From Paragonimus skrjabini miyazakii (Eukaryota > Platyhelminthes > Trematoda > Plagiorchiida > Troglotrematidae), in contig JTDE01001313.1 of NCBI GenBank assembly GCA_014338405.1, positions 18,268 through 82,267 on the forward strand: a DNA stretch of 64,000 bases. The letters run 5' to 3'. This document shows, piece by piece, positions 25,146 through 37,581 of this stretch. Under the pieces are notes generated by a model. That model saw only the letters and a list, made by a program, of their open reading frames with translations, did not search any database and had not been told where the DNA came from. A program made the translations under genes and the position numbers. Every line of letters begins with the position of its first letter. The stretch's first letter is position 1.

Positions 25146-25914
25146 CTGTGCAGACGTTCAGCCACATTCGCCTATGGCTAATGCTCAGATTTCCCTTGCG
25201 CCTCGAGAAATGACATAATAACTGTCCTGTTAATTCCAGTCAATAACCACTTGGACTTTTCTTCAAACTGAAATCATTAAGTGACATCTCAATTGCTGAA
25301 CAGCATTTAATTTAGCAAAAAATACTCCACACACAACCACGAATGAAACGGATTAGTGTGATGGTTAATACTGTTTGTCATGCTTGTAGCCCGTTTCTTT
25401 TAATGTGTGACTCACAAACAATTTATTTTACTCCGATGCTACGCCAGAGGACCATCTGGATTCGTCACTGTGCTGACGTTTTAGTTTGCTCGAGTTGTCG
25501 ACATTGATTGACCGTAGCCTTCCGCAAATCATTGGTTAACCTCGTATCACTGAGTTTGTCCAATCCAACTCTTTTACAATCTTCTGGTAGCCTAAAACAT
25601 ATAGCAGTATCCGTTCAGTTTGACTGCGACTGAGAGGTGTCACATTAGAAGCATTGCTGTCTCACTCTCTTTGATTTCTGTTAATCTTCTCGTAACTCCG
25701 ATCATGTGTGTTTGTCATTCTTCTCATGGTGTTTGACAGTATATCATAGCATACATACTGTTTATCTACATACCTTCAGAAACGGGAGCTGTTTGGGAAA
25801 ACTGTGTCCAATCTGGATTGACCTGACTATAGAGTTCTGTTGTTTAACTATTTTCAAGAAGCCCAGTTGTTGCTCCAAGACCTCTGATCTATGATCAAAT
25901 TGCTGTATGTTGTT

Positions 25915-26045
25915 AGCAGGTTTACCCACCTAGGCTGCTGTGTTTAGAATGATGAGATTGTGGGAAGTTAAGTGGAAGCTGGTGTTTCTAAGACTATAAT
26001 GCAATCTTCCCCGAAATATGGTACCATATACGGTATATGTGTAGT
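25915..26045 (+). mobile_element. Possible reverse-transcriptase scrap
   Basis: The frame RFTHLGCCV, stop, NDEIVGS, stop, VEAGVSKT resembles the FxYLGS...V-ARVSKA segment downstream of the palm in RTE-type reverse transcriptases. It is short and has two stops, so the call is tentative. Confidence 0.35.
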
Positions 26046-27630
26046 GGTCAAACTTTACTGGAAGGACACAATAGATTGTGTGGTCCTTGCCACTCATCAG
26101 CCCTACCTACCCCGATGTACCTCGATCGCACATCCTATTATGCGACTACCAGATATTGAAGTTAATAGATAACTCACTTGTGGTTTTTTTCCCAGCCGTT
26201 CGTCTCAGTCTTAAAGGAATCTGTAAATCATTACAATTGTCGAAATACTTGTAGTAAATGTACACGAATTCTGTGTTTCTAAAAATCGTAGGAGATTTAT
26301 AATTTTTTCAAGACTCGGTAACATAAGTATGTACCAGGGCGACAACCATGATGTTAATCATGTGCCCCCACTTTGGCCGTTAATCCCATACTGTTTACGT
26401 TACCATACTCAAAAATAAACTCACGTTGCTTATTGGAGCACACTGCGCTCCTACAGGTTGTCTGCAAATGTTCCTAATACCTATACTGACTTCCGAATTC
26501 CGTTGAGTCTGAGAGGAACAGTAATAATAACTCGAAAATGATTTATTATTTATCAACTTCAACATCCACCGTTCAAATGTGTGGACGGAGTTCATAGGGT
26601 GCACATATCTGATCGGTAGCAATAACTACGAAACTGATCGAATGCTTCTAGTGACTAACTATTATCGAACGCTTGCTGTTTTCGTTACCATGCTTTCAAA
26701 AATGAAAATCACTTGGAATCTTGTGGCATACTGAGTTTCCACACACATGCAAATGCTTCTGACATCTGCACTGGTCTACGGATCCTATTGAGTCTGAGAA
26801 AATGAGCACAATTAATAATAGGTTATCCCATTCAGCCAGTCTTTTTCTATCCAAAGGTATCTCGTTGCTACCTGAATTGCATTCACAGGACAATTTTGCC
26901 CCATGGTTTCTAATTGTGAGTAATGAAGATTGCTACACGTGTTGAAATGTTTGCTCATCAATTTCTGCGTTTAACCCCACTCTCATATGACATCAGCGAA
27001 TTACCCAAGGGGAAGTTCGGTGATGAATTCACTTATTCTCACTTTATACAGTCTTCTAAATCGCCAGCTCACCGACGTAGTTTGTGACATAGCCATGCAT
27101 TTCTTTCTGGCATTCTATCTGATTTGTGATACCAGTGGTGGTGGCTGTTTGCAGCATGCAAACGAGATAGTTCAGCTGTAGTGTATTGTTTTTTTGGTAC
27201 ATCCTCAACATACAAATGTCTTTTCTAAACGTTCTTGATGGTTATCCTTTTAGGTTTACTGTTCCTTTGTTTCCATCTATCACCTCGGATTGTTTCTTGA
27301 TAACAAAGTTGATTTCTGTCTTTCCATTGTGATTTTTTCAAATTCACCTATCCCATAACATCCTCTCTTAGATTGGAAAATCTGAGGGTATCCAACTCAC
27401 TTAAAATTCAGTGTCCCTTTACACCATCCTCCTACCGAAAACTTAGTCAATAGTTTCCTAATGTGCTCAATTTGTTCGAATTCCTTAGTTTAGTCAAGTG
27501 ATGTTTCTGTTCTGATTACCGAACGGAATCCTGAATCGAAGGTAGAATTATTTAGACTTTTCTCTCTCACCCTGTCTTTCTGCTCTGTGCTGTCAACCTG
27601 AAACCTTTCCTTGAATTACACATTTTAAAG

Positions 27631-27780
27631 AGATCCAAACGTGAAAAATCCGGGTTTCAGCTGCACTGGACCCGATAGCGATAGGAACCGCATGCCTTTA
27701 CCTGCCTACATACGTAACTACGTACGCCGCCATCTTAGCTGTGAAGCCACGTTAGGAGCCCGGAAATCGTGTATTTGATA
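27631..27780 (-). mobile_element. tRNA-derived SINE remnant
   Basis: A diverged copy of the 58469-58658 family. GATCCAAACGTGAAAAA, a CCCGATAGCGATAGGAAC block, AGCTGTGAAGCCACG and GGAGCCCGGAAAT occur in family order. Confidence 0.5.
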
Positions 27781-30572
27781 TCAATTAACCCCTCCCCTCC
27801 CACGATGAATTAAGGAATCCACCAACACTACCATAGTGAGTGAAGGAAAGTTTTATCCAACTGCTGTGTGTAACCATTATGTGGTCTGTCCTCACTCGGT
27901 TTTGCTCACAAGAAAGCCCTATAGACCAATGTCTTTTATTTTATCACCGTCGCATTTGTTATGGTTGACTTATTCGGCCACTTACTACCGATATGAATTG
28001 TCTGTCTCCCCAGTGGTTTGATTAGACTCCGTATTGGACCGTCTTTTTATTACGCGCCCAACCGTTTGACCTAAATCCAAGAAGGAAAAAAGATGTAACA
28101 CCGTTTATCGAAAAAAACGATTCAAGACCAAGCCAAAGAGGCTCTGCAAAACGGTTACTATATATGACAAACAACGCGCATAACAAATCGGACTAGACCA
28201 TCACATATGGCAGTCAGATGCAGAGCGAATCAGACGAGACGGCCATTTATGGCTGTGTGGCCGTTAAAATAAATCACATTACGACGTACCGCCGTTCGTC
28301 CGCACGGCTGCAATTTGATTTGTTCAGTGGAATAATACGGATCCATCCAAGCGAAGCCGGGTCGATGGACGTCGATATGACGTGACTCGCCCTGACTGCT
28401 TCGTTAAGATATCCGCCCTCAAAAAACTACAGATACTCATCGACCAAACCCTACATTCAGCTGCCGGCTTCTTCCCTGTTTAAACGAAGTAAGTGGAGAT
28501 TGTGGTTTGAGTTCACCGCCGTTGAACTGTGTGCCAAAGATCTGTTTGGTCACGGGTAGTGCATTAAAGGTCATTCTCACCAAAGCAATTTAGTCAATTG
28601 CTGTATCACTTCTTTGTCAGCCAAGGTTGTCGCAGCCAACTTCACGTCACTAGTGTAAACACATTACAACCAATAGCACGCGGTCCTAAAACAGTGGCCG
28701 TTATCCTTATCTCACAAATTGCTTTGTCACCATCCCCTTTTTGGTCGTCTTGCCCAAAGTCGCTTCCGGAGTGCTAACACCATATTGAAATTGCAATATC
28801 TATCCGATTGTTCGTATATCTGTTCGAATGTTCTGACTTCAGCTTTCTACCACGCTGATGTTGAGGTTGCGTTGAGTTCCATTGCGGAGTCCGCTTCTTG
28901 TTAACAATTAACTGCTTACCATTAGGCTAAAAGGTTTAGATAAAGTGACAAGAGTTGCTTTGATAAACCATGTTTATTCGTCATTACAGTATGCGTATTA
29001 TAGCTCAGTGATGAATCCCATCAATGTCTAACTGGTCCTTTCATGGGGAGCGCGATACGTGGCAATTCTGACTAGTGGGTTGGGTGTAAAAATTAGCGAA
29101 TTAGCTGGTCCTTCAGGGAACGTTTGCTACAGCTTTATGCGGGCCGCAGTCGTTCTTTGTGTCTATCACTTCGCGTCTCAAACGCAAAAAGATTGTCTGG
29201 TGACTAACATTTTCTAAGAAACCATGGATCACATCATCCTCAGCTACCGTTGACGAACTTATGCTAACTACCGTAAATCAACCTGGAATATCTACTGACC
29301 ATACGACTGTCTGCGCCTAGCTTGTACTTCATTTTGATGGGCGCCCAAAATATTAGCGGAAACCGCCTGGCGTAACAGCTGGGCGATAAGCATAAACTAC
29401 TCACAAGTTTGCCGTCTGCAAATGTGCAACTCTTGTTATGTTCGTATTCTTGACGCCATAAGTTCTCTGGGTGCTATTTCCTGCAGCGTTGCTGTTTCCC
29501 CCACTACCGGTTGCTGGTTGATAGATTGTCTGAATGGCCTGGGTAAGCTGAAAACCAGCATAATTAATCCATCGGAATCAGAGTTCATGGGCTTATGTTA
29601 AGGCAAACGAGAGAGTAGATGGTCTGTACACTCAAGGAAGATGAAATTAGTCGTCGCATCTGACAGCTGGAGGTTGTTGCGAAGCCTTAGGTCATCTGGT
29701 TGTCTTTATCATGACATTCGCATTACAGTTATGCTTGGACTTCCTTTCCACTAAATGTTTGGTCTTCGACGAAACCTCTAATCGTGCAGAAATGAAAGTT
29801 TTGAAACATCGCCGAGGGCTCTACCTAAATGAAATTCTTTTTGGGTCATTTTTGAGGATTGATTGCTACACGTATCCATACGTCTCAGTCTGTGCTTTGC
29901 TTTTTCATGGCTGATATTAGCCCGTAGGCTTTTGTTCACCATCTGTGGCAACGAAAGTAATCATGATGTGTGCTTACTTGGATAGTGTTGCAATAGTTTG
30001 TATTGACGATTTTTCTTGACTGTCTACTTTCGACCGGTGATGTTTTCTTCACATCGCACGTATCTCTTTATGGTTTCGCATACCTAATTATGGAGTCCTT
30101 AGGCATATTTTCCGAGTGGGTGAGTCTAACTTGTTTATAAGCTTGTTAATCTCTGCGCATGGACTGTGATGGCTCGGTCAAATTTTGCATGTGTTACTCT
30201 CTTCGTTTCCTCTTTGCACTCTCCTCACGGTCCGAATTCGACTGGAAACGGAAGTCCGGTGACCAGCACGTGGTGCGGGTTTGGGTAACGGAGACTCGGC
30301 TCCGTAAGATGCTTCTGGCTCTTGATTTGAACCCAAACACTGATTTTAGGTAGACACTGTGATACATGATACTGACTCCAAGTTGATCCCGTCCTTGTTA
30401 TGAGATCTTGAGTTTCTCTTAGGTCCGTTATCGTTGTTATAATCCAAACACGAATGAGCCCGATCAGAGATTGTGCAATAAATTGTGTCAATAAAATCTA
30501 GTGGACCTTAAATTTGACCTCATTCACTGTTCATTTCGTTAGCCCAATTCCATTTCACTTCCGCTTATCTAG

Positions 30573-30833
30573 GTCAGCGGAGGACAAACTACTCCAGCTG
30601 TTCAACCACCCGAAGTGGCTAAGGGAGTCCAGTCGGTGTTTGTCGGATCCAAACTTGATGTGTACAGCGCTGGCGTCAGTTTGTATTTTATGCTCACCGG
30701 CCGCGTCCCGTTTTCGTGTCAAAATGTTCTACAAATTTTCGAGGCGATCGCCCGAGGCGAGTATACCATACCTGGTCACATCTCAGCCAACGCGGCCAAT
30801 CTGGTGCGAAAGATGATGTGCAAAGATCCCAAG
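30573..30833 (+). CDS. STK11: STK11/LKB1-like kinase, exon c (activation segment, C-lobe)
   Basis: 87 codons, phase 0 at both ends; acceptor TTATCTAG, donor AAG/GTTGGT, a weaker than usual GT site. It opens with the activation segment VSGGQTTPAVQPPEVAKG, which aligns residue for residue with the LKB1 segment ending in SPAFQPPEIANG, so the 13 kb splice from exon b loses nothing. LDVYSAGVSLY is the alpha-F motif (DxWSxG, with Trp replaced by Tyr). LTGRVPFSCQNVLQIFEAIA and GEYTIPG match the LKB1 TTGLYPF...LFENI and GSYAIPG stretches. It ends MMCKDPK, matching MLEYEPA. Confidence 0.95.
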
Positions 30834-33015
30834 GTTGGTTGGCCACTTGTTCTTTAGCCGCTTCGTTTTTTTAGTGATTATCTGTGTGCCTATGCAGACG
30901 CGCATGGATCCCATGTTTGGGCATGTTTTTCGCCGGTCGGTATAATTGATTGATGAACGCACCACATTACCACCTCATAAATTCATGTTCAACATCTGGA
31001 AGCACTGGTTTTTTTAATCGCATTTCCCCAGGTTTTGCAGACTACAATCTGCTCATTTAAAGATGATGATGATGTTCGTACAAGGTCGTTCTGATTGTTT
31101 CCAGACCAGTTCTCTATTCTAGCAATAACCTGCCCATCTGACACAGGTGCACTATAGTTTACGGAAACTGGAAATAAAATAGGGAGAACAGCTGTTCTAT
31201 GGTGTTGTATTGGCTCAAACTGTCAACTTGAAAGTGCACGTCGTGTAAGAGATATATCCTATTCGTGACACATTGAAAGTAGCTCATGAGTCAATTTGAT
31301 CACCGGTTCTCCGTGTGGTTCATAACTCGAGCACAAACCTCTCAAGTTTTAGTACACACCATCACCACGCGATTTTGTTCCGGTGCAATAAACGTTATGA
31401 GAACATATCAGATTGGTTACAACCCTAGATAACAACTCTGGCATCACCGCTATGCAGTCCAGATCACACGACTGTGCACGGAAAGGAACGTCTTATACTG
31501 ATTGTTTCCTGCTGGCCAAATTCGCTCAGTCGACACATGGACATAAACAGTCACTACATAATTATTGTTGATATGAAAATCGGTGACAAGAAGGGAAAAC
31601 GTTTGATTTTATATACTGACGGAAGGGTTTCAATAGATTTGGGAATTATTATTTGTAATCTAAATCTAAAGGATCTGGATTGCGGTTACATTAAAATGAG
31701 GAACATGAACCGTATATGCGTTCTGTTTGCTGAGCCAAGAAGCCTTTATAGGAGCTCGCACTGAGACCCGATTACTCACTCTTGTAAGCTAACTTGATAC
31801 TTTTCATCTCCACTGTTTCGGATGAGTCTCAGGCAACCTTGGGTAAAGGGGTGCTCGTGTAAGCGAGCATTCTCACGTATTCGTTGTGTTTGTCTGGCGA
31901 CGCTCTCGACAGTTAAATCCTTGGAGCTCTGTGCGTAAATATTTGTCCGAAAGGGTTACAGCAGCCTTGTATCATACAAGGTCATGTATGACATGCATAC
32001 CATCGGATCCCTCAAACCTAGACAGGAGTCATTTTGTCACGTTTTGAAGGAAGTCGCATGCGTGTGTGCGTTCAAGCCACCATGATAAGAGCCCCTGTCG
32101 GTTACTGTGACATAAAGTGAAGACTAAGTCCAATGTGTCTTTAGTCCAGTTGGACAGACACAACTTGGTCATAGAGCGCCAATCCACCGTGGTTCACGCC
32201 CATTCCCAATGTTGGCTGAACCATGCAAAACATTAGACCTAATAACCTCATTCGACAACTATCATGTCATGCATATTTGAACTGTTTGAGACACAGTGAA
32301 CATCACAGCGGCATGTTCATATTGGACGATCATTTTTGTGCGCGATCAGCAGATTGTTTACAAAATATGGCTTCACCCTGTGGATCACAACCCAAAGTCC
32401 TGAAAGTCTTCGCCTAATTAACACCATACTCATAGCGGGTGCGTTTGCGTGCATTCCAGGTGTGCCGGATTATACGGGCCAAATGCAGTCAAGTTGGTCA
32501 AGCGATTCCTAGCAGCTGATTACGATCACATAAGATGTGCAAGGGTTTAAAATAACAGAGTCTGTGGCAAGTCAAGTCAACGATTGTTCATTGTGCACAT
32601 CTGAGGCACGGCTACGCTCACTAAACGGAAATATCTACCCTATCCAGATTACGTCTTCTGTTCACACCACTTCAGTATGCTCTACCCACTGTGATTCACG
32701 GGTGCTCGCTGGATCGATTTGGTTAGATGACCTGTTTGCATAGATCCACGTTTGGTTTTTGGATATTAGAGTGCTGTCTCATTTTCCACTCTCGTGTTCA
32801 ACTTGAACTTAACCGAATTCCCGACTACTCATGAGTAATCTAAAATATCGTCTAGCAGGTTCAATGAGATCGGAGATTTCCACCTGTCTAGGAAGTCCTA
32901 ATCGCTGGGTTATCGATTGGAGTTAACAGACAGTAATTGTTTTTCTTATCGAGGCGATCGGGCAACCTAATCATTACTCACAAGTGGAAGTGGTCGAGCG
33001 TTGACATTTGATATT

Positions 33016-33232
33016 TCGGTCATGCCTAACGTGAGGTCAATGGCGCGCTATTAAACACGGTTGCCTCATGAACAGCGTGTCCGTGGTTCTAGTTCCGGCA
33101 GTGGCGATGATATGCACTACTGACGAGCTCTAATGAGAGCGAAACTCGAGTCTAATGCTTCTTTTTGAAAGGAGCCGACTGGAAAGTCTATGGGAATGTA
33201 ACAGCCGCGATCACTTGCGGGTGATGGTCAGC
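33016..33232 (+). mobile_element. tRNA-derived SINE with complete hammerhead
   Basis: This is the best copy of the family. It has the 5' end CCTAACGTGAGGTCAATGGCG, the A-box side, the B-box side (GTGGTTCTAGTTCCGGC, altered) and a complete hammerhead at 33114-33158. A conserved 3' body follows (GCTTCTTTTTGAAAGG...GACTGGAAAGTCTATGG...GGGTGATGG). The first half resembles a tRNA promoter, which would allow RNA polymerase III transcription; this is inferred from the boxes. Confidence 0.82.
33114..33158 (+). ncRNA. Hammerhead ribozyme, compact, closed stem III
   Basis: The order is GCACTA, CTGACGA, GCTCT-AATG-AGAGC, GAAA, C-TCGA-G, TC, TAATGC. CUGACGA fits the invariant CUGANGA box. Stem II is five perfect pairs closed by AAUG. 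GAAA is intact. Stem III is two pairs (A-U, C-G) around the loop UCGA. The cleavage triplet is GUC, with the predicted cut after C33152. Stem I is GCACUA against UAAUGC with a single A/C mismatch at the third pair. All catalytic positions are present. Confidence 0.88.
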
Positions 33233-33540
33233 ATATTTAAGCACTGAAGTAGTCAAGATGCAGTGCAAGAAAATGCAACGAACCGCTCTCCGGCAGGAAA
33301 TGGTGTTTTAAATGTTCGAAGTGGACATTGACAACCGTGACTTCTCGGGGTTGTTATTAAATGCAGCTGAGTATCTGTTGTCAAGAAGATGTGCAAGCAT
33401 ATATCCTCTCCGTCGATTTTCTGAATAGACAACCCATGTACCACCCGCGATTTTGTAATTTTTGGTTAGCTGATCCTGGTTTGCCTCATCATGGTCCACC
33501 CTTCAAATATTTCTATCTATCTCCAGAATATCAGTAAAAA

Positions 33541-33667
33541 GTTAAATGCACTAGCTCTAATGAGAACGAAACTCGAGCCTAATGCTTCTTTTTGAAAGGG
33601 GCCGACTGGAAAGTCTATGAAAATGCGACAGCTGCGATCAATTTTGGGTGATGTCCAATTTATATGT
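33541..33667 (+). mobile_element. Hammerhead-SINE 3' part with the catalytic box deleted
   Basis: GCACTA (33548-33553) runs straight into GCTCTAATGAGAACGAAAC, so the seven bases CTGACGA are missing. The rest, CTCGAGCCTAATGCTTC and the 3' body, matches the copy 300 bases upstream. The cleavage triplet reads GCC. It cannot be an active ribozyme. Confidence 0.8.
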
Positions 33668-34019
33668 AAGTCTGGTTTGTATTGCAAATGGTTGGGTATC
33701 TTTTCTTTGCAATCACCTAGTAATCATCAACATTGCCGATGGAAAGTGCCATCCGACATGGTAGCGTACTATAGTGAACGGTGTGCTTTCATTCACCACG
33801 TTTCTAGTTCAAATTAGCCCTACTTTATCCATTTTCCTTTCGTAATTTTGAATATCCCACGTCACCTTTGACTTAAATAGCCGAACCCACAATGCCATCT
33901 TTTCAGGTTCAGGGTTACTGAGTGACTGCGCATTTTACATTGTGAAACCAAAAAGTTTCCACCGAGTGATATTTGTGCACATATTTTGTCGTTGAGGGGA
34001 TTCGAATCATATTACTAGC

Positions 34020-34345
34020 TGTTGGTAGCTTCTAAATAAAACTGCTGTGCACGACGTTCCGAATTCCTAAGTCGACATCAGAAGTAAGATCGTGAAACCC
34101 ACCAATGTAACTCGGACATCGCACTGGTCCTTGAGGAACATCTCTGTTGGAGTCGAACACAAAGTTGAATGTCACGGTCAGTTTCAACTCTGAAAGTTCT
34201 TTTGTTAAGACAATGTCCATCGGAAGATTTCTCCTCGGATATCATAGGAATCGGGCTTACAAGTGTAAGGGTCATGCAGGAAATAGTCAAAAGCCTTGAT
34301 GAAATCAAAGAAGGTTCTTGCTGAAATGAAATCATTACTTTTCAT
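34020..34345 (-). mobile_element. LINE reverse-transcriptase fragment (different family)
   Basis: On the minus strand, FFDFIKAFDYFLHDPY is the block holding the first catalytic aspartate. Across one frameshift, SYDIRGEIFRWTLS and LTKRTFRVE follow, then FDSNRDVPQGPV, standing for the SGVPQGSVLGP motif, and DLTSDV. This pattern is typical of jockey/CR1-like elements and differs from the RTE copies nearby. At least one frameshift separates the halves. Confidence 0.72.
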
Positions 34346-34609
34346 CATCATCATAGACAGTAATGCATCAGTGGTTCACACTGATGCTTAACTGCCACAC
34401 AATCATTAAGAAGAATAAAAACCAAACCCTTTACAGAAAGAGAGAAGAAGAATAAAATGTGAGGGGGGCGGAAAAGAACCTAACTACTGGAGAAAAAAGC
34501 TACATCTATATTCAATCATTCAACAGCATGGTGCCTACACCTTGCAAACAAACGACCAAGTCCTGGGTGAAAGTAAGGCGCCATCGGGAAGACAGCTTCC
34601 TTACGGCCT

Positions 34610-35716
34610 TCACTTCACAGATAACTCGGCCAAACAATAACAACATTCACGCCACTAAGTTCGATTAGCCGCCATCTCATCTAACGTCTTCAACCACTGA
34701 CTCTGTGAGTCACGAGGGCCATAGCCCGGGAGACGAACCCAATCTGCAGTGGCCAATCTCTTCGTGAACGATTTCATTTTTCTACGCCAGGTCATCATCT
34801 GTCCACCTCCCACCTCAAGCCAGTCGGCCGAAGCGTCGGCAAAGAGTGCTGGATGTGGCAGACGGTTAACTGACTTCCTTAGTACATGAGCTAACCATAT
34901 AAGTCTGTGCAAATGTAATGACTGAGCAAAAGAACTCGTTTGACAATCGATACCAAACACTCGCTTCCGAACCTCCTCGTTGCTTACTCGCTGGTGCAAA
35001 CTAGTTCGAGCGATTGAACGCAGACATCGGTAGTCAAATACCTGAAGATGGTTCACGTCTTCTACCCTGAGCGGCCAAGTTTCGCTGCCGTAAAGTAATA
35101 CAGCCCTCCCTGTTGTCCGATATACGCGACCCTTAATTCTCAGAGAAATACCTCTCTGTCGCCATAGGTGCCCCAGATTGGCGAATACTACTCTAGCCTT
35201 GGAAGTACGCGCTTCTATTTCATTCCCTACACCTCCGCCTCCGCCACTGATGCAGCTTCCCATGTATACAAACCGGTCAACAACCCCCATGATTTCATAA
35301 TCTAACATTAAATCTACGTAATCACAACAATTTTGCAGAAGCACTTTGTATTTTGAGGCTGCAGAGCACATTCCGAAGTACTTAGCAGAACGCGAAATTG
35401 CGTCTGGCATTGTTTGTGCTGTTTGAAAGTTGTCAAACGGCAACACCTTGTCGCCAGTATAATCAAGATCATCCAGTCTTCCACTTCCAGTGAACAAAGT
35501 GAATGACCGGGCTGGTCTATGTGGAATGCGCTTCGCGCCTTCAAAATGCAAGTGCTGCTTCAAGACGGGCATTCCTACTCCTACATTATTCATTGCAGGC
35601 AATCCATTTGAGACTGTGATCACCTTCACATACTTGGTTAGCACTTTCTCGTCAGGCTGTAGTATCGCTGGTGAAACATCAGTGAGGATAGTGGTGGCAG
35701 GAATTATCTCTGTCAA
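34610..35716 (-). mobile_element. RTE-type retrotransposon, C-terminal half of reverse transcriptase (copy D)
   Basis: An open frame of 353 codons runs from 35716 to a stop at 34655. LDYTGDKVL stands where LDYADDIVL is expected, so the catalytic YADD is lost. KYFGMCSAASKYKVLLQ, FVYMGSCISG, NEIEARTSKARVVFANLGHLWRQR, YGSETWPLRVEDV, CLRSIARTS, RVSNEEVRKRVFG and LPGYGPRD follow in the usual order. The stop at 34655 replaces a glutamine codon: the next codons, WRECCYCLAELSVK, continue in frame to the family's normal stop at 34610-34612. It is 5'-truncated next to copy C and lies against the direction of the kinase gene. Confidence 0.88.
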
Positions 35717-35759
35717 CCTGCGTCATTGAAAAGACGTTCGGTTGTCGCTGGTTACGAAA

Positions 35760-36400
35760 CGTGACCTGTTTGCAACAAAGATGTCAACAAACTTGCTGTG
35801 GTTGATCGTCATTGTCTCCGTCGATTTGTTCGCATCGTATGAAATAATTGCGTGAACAATACGGTCGTTTGACGGCGCTTGTTCGAGAACGCTCAGATAT
35901 TCGATCAATTGGTCAACTGATCGTGTTGCACAGCTTACGGTGGTTGGGTCACGTACTCCCTACGCCAGCTGGACGTTTGCCTTACCGGGCATTATATAAT
36001 GAGGCCACCGACAGTTGGTTAGAACCATATGATGATCAAACTACAACGTGGTCACGAAATATGAACTCTGACTGTTCCACTACGCAAAGTGGATAGATGT
36101 CGCCTGCCTAACTGTTGTCGTCGTGATCACTCAAATCGCGGGTTGGAATTGCTGTCCGAGATGGTGGTGTGCCGCAGTCAATGACGCGCCTGCATCCATA
36201 CCATTTGTAGTTCTTCCTTTTTCGTCATTTTTAAAACCTTTTTAGCAACGTTTTCTTGTTCTTGGATATTCCTCGTCACTGTTGTGGTGAGTGGCTGCCT
36301 GGGCCATTGTACTTCTTCTTCAAGCTCAAGCCCACTGTGACGATGTGATAATGTTATCCGCGAACGTCTTCTGATTCTCGACGCGTAATGCCGCCTTATT
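35760..36400 (+). mobile_element. RTE-type retrotransposon 3' fragment (copy C)
   Basis: It encodes the end of the reverse transcriptase: LHSLRWLGHVLPTPAGRLPY, DDQTTTWSRNM, then in another frame VDRCRLPNCCRRD...LELLSEM. A 3' tail of about 200 bases follows. It is the inverted partner of copy B (18215-18900). The 5' end abuts the 5' end of copy D. Confidence 0.82.
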
Positions 36401-37581
36401 ACAAGAAGTGGAAGTTTCTATTACAGATGATTACTGTGTTCTGTTTCTTTCACACGAAGTATATGCTCGTGATTCCACTAAACTATCCGGTAGATTGGTA
36501 TGAAGCTTAGTTTGAATCCGATTTTTCTGCTGACCTAGTCTCAGCTACCTTTCATTGTTTGTACTCGTGTATCTAGTTTGATGGAAAGATGGGCAAATCA
36601 TTACTCAGTTGACCTTGTTTCCATTGTACGTTTTCGTTCCTTTTGCCTGTGTGCACTGGCTTCCCAACAGAATTGGTTGAGTACCGACAATTCTTCCAGT
36701 TACTAGTGCTCACAGAGTGTCACACTTTCGCTCACCTTGCCACCATTTTATCGAATCCGCATGCTATCTGATAAGTTGCGATTTTATTTCACTGAGTTGG
36801 ATAAAAGAATTCCCGTCCAGAGGTTTAATGACGATTTGAACATTTTTTACGATACAGTGAGCTGGTGGTTCAGTGCGTTTGTAAGCTGAAAGAAATAAGT
36901 TGACGTTTTATCAAGCCCCGTAAACCCACTGCAAGGTCATGCTCTGTCGATATTCACCGACCCGAACGACCAAGTATTTTAATACACTAGTGCTCAACAC
37001 ACCTAAATTTCAAGCCGTTTCAGGATGTTGACTTCTAGCTTTGATCTGCTCCACCTACTGAAGGTCTTTACGATCAGCTTGACGGAATACTTCCTCTATG
37101 TGCATAACTGCAGGCGCTTTCGCAAATCAGATTGATGCTTTCGTGGATTTGTTAACAGGCTACTAGAATTTATCACGGGGTTTATCAGTAGTATACAAGG
37201 GCTGGACCGGCTCAATATTGGCACACAAGAACTGGAACACGGTCTCTTCCAGAACACATTCGTACGGACTGTTTTTGATATCTTGTCCTGTGTGTGTATT
37301 TCACTGAATTTGACTTGCGGTTAGTCCAGTCTGTGATGGATGTGTAGGCTTTTATGAAAATCGAAAGGTAGAAGAATCGGAGATCTTCGGCAGAGATAGC
37401 CAAGACGGTCAGTACTGTAAGGTGAGTACACGTATTTTAAAGTACGACAACCAGCGCTACCGGTGGGATGCAACTTACTCTATCATTCTTGACTGATGAT
37501 TAATGCTGCTTCCCATTTCTGCTTATGGAGTATACACGTATGCGAATCAACTAAGTAGTTCTGTTTCTTTAATTCCACTAG

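Larger units (their letters stand above)
17566..30572 (+). other. 13 kb intron between kinase exons b and c
   Basis: It starts GTGAGT and ends CTTATCTAG. It holds a minus-strand RTE-type 3' fragment (18215-18900), a hammerhead-SINE 5' part (25027-25145, -), a possible reverse-transcriptase scrap (25915-26045, +) and a SINE remnant (27631-27780, -). The rest, including the GC-richer stretches near 22250-22520 and 28180-28400, was not recognised. Confidence 0.8.
30834..37581 (+). other. Intron between kinase exons c and d
   Basis: It ends AATTCCACTAG. It contains two hammerhead-SINE copies (33016-33232 and 33541-33667), a LINE fragment (34020-34345, -), an RTE-type minus copy (34610-35716) and an RTE-type plus copy (35760-36400). 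The stretches 30834-33015 and 36400-37581 hold nothing I recognise. Confidence 0.8.
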
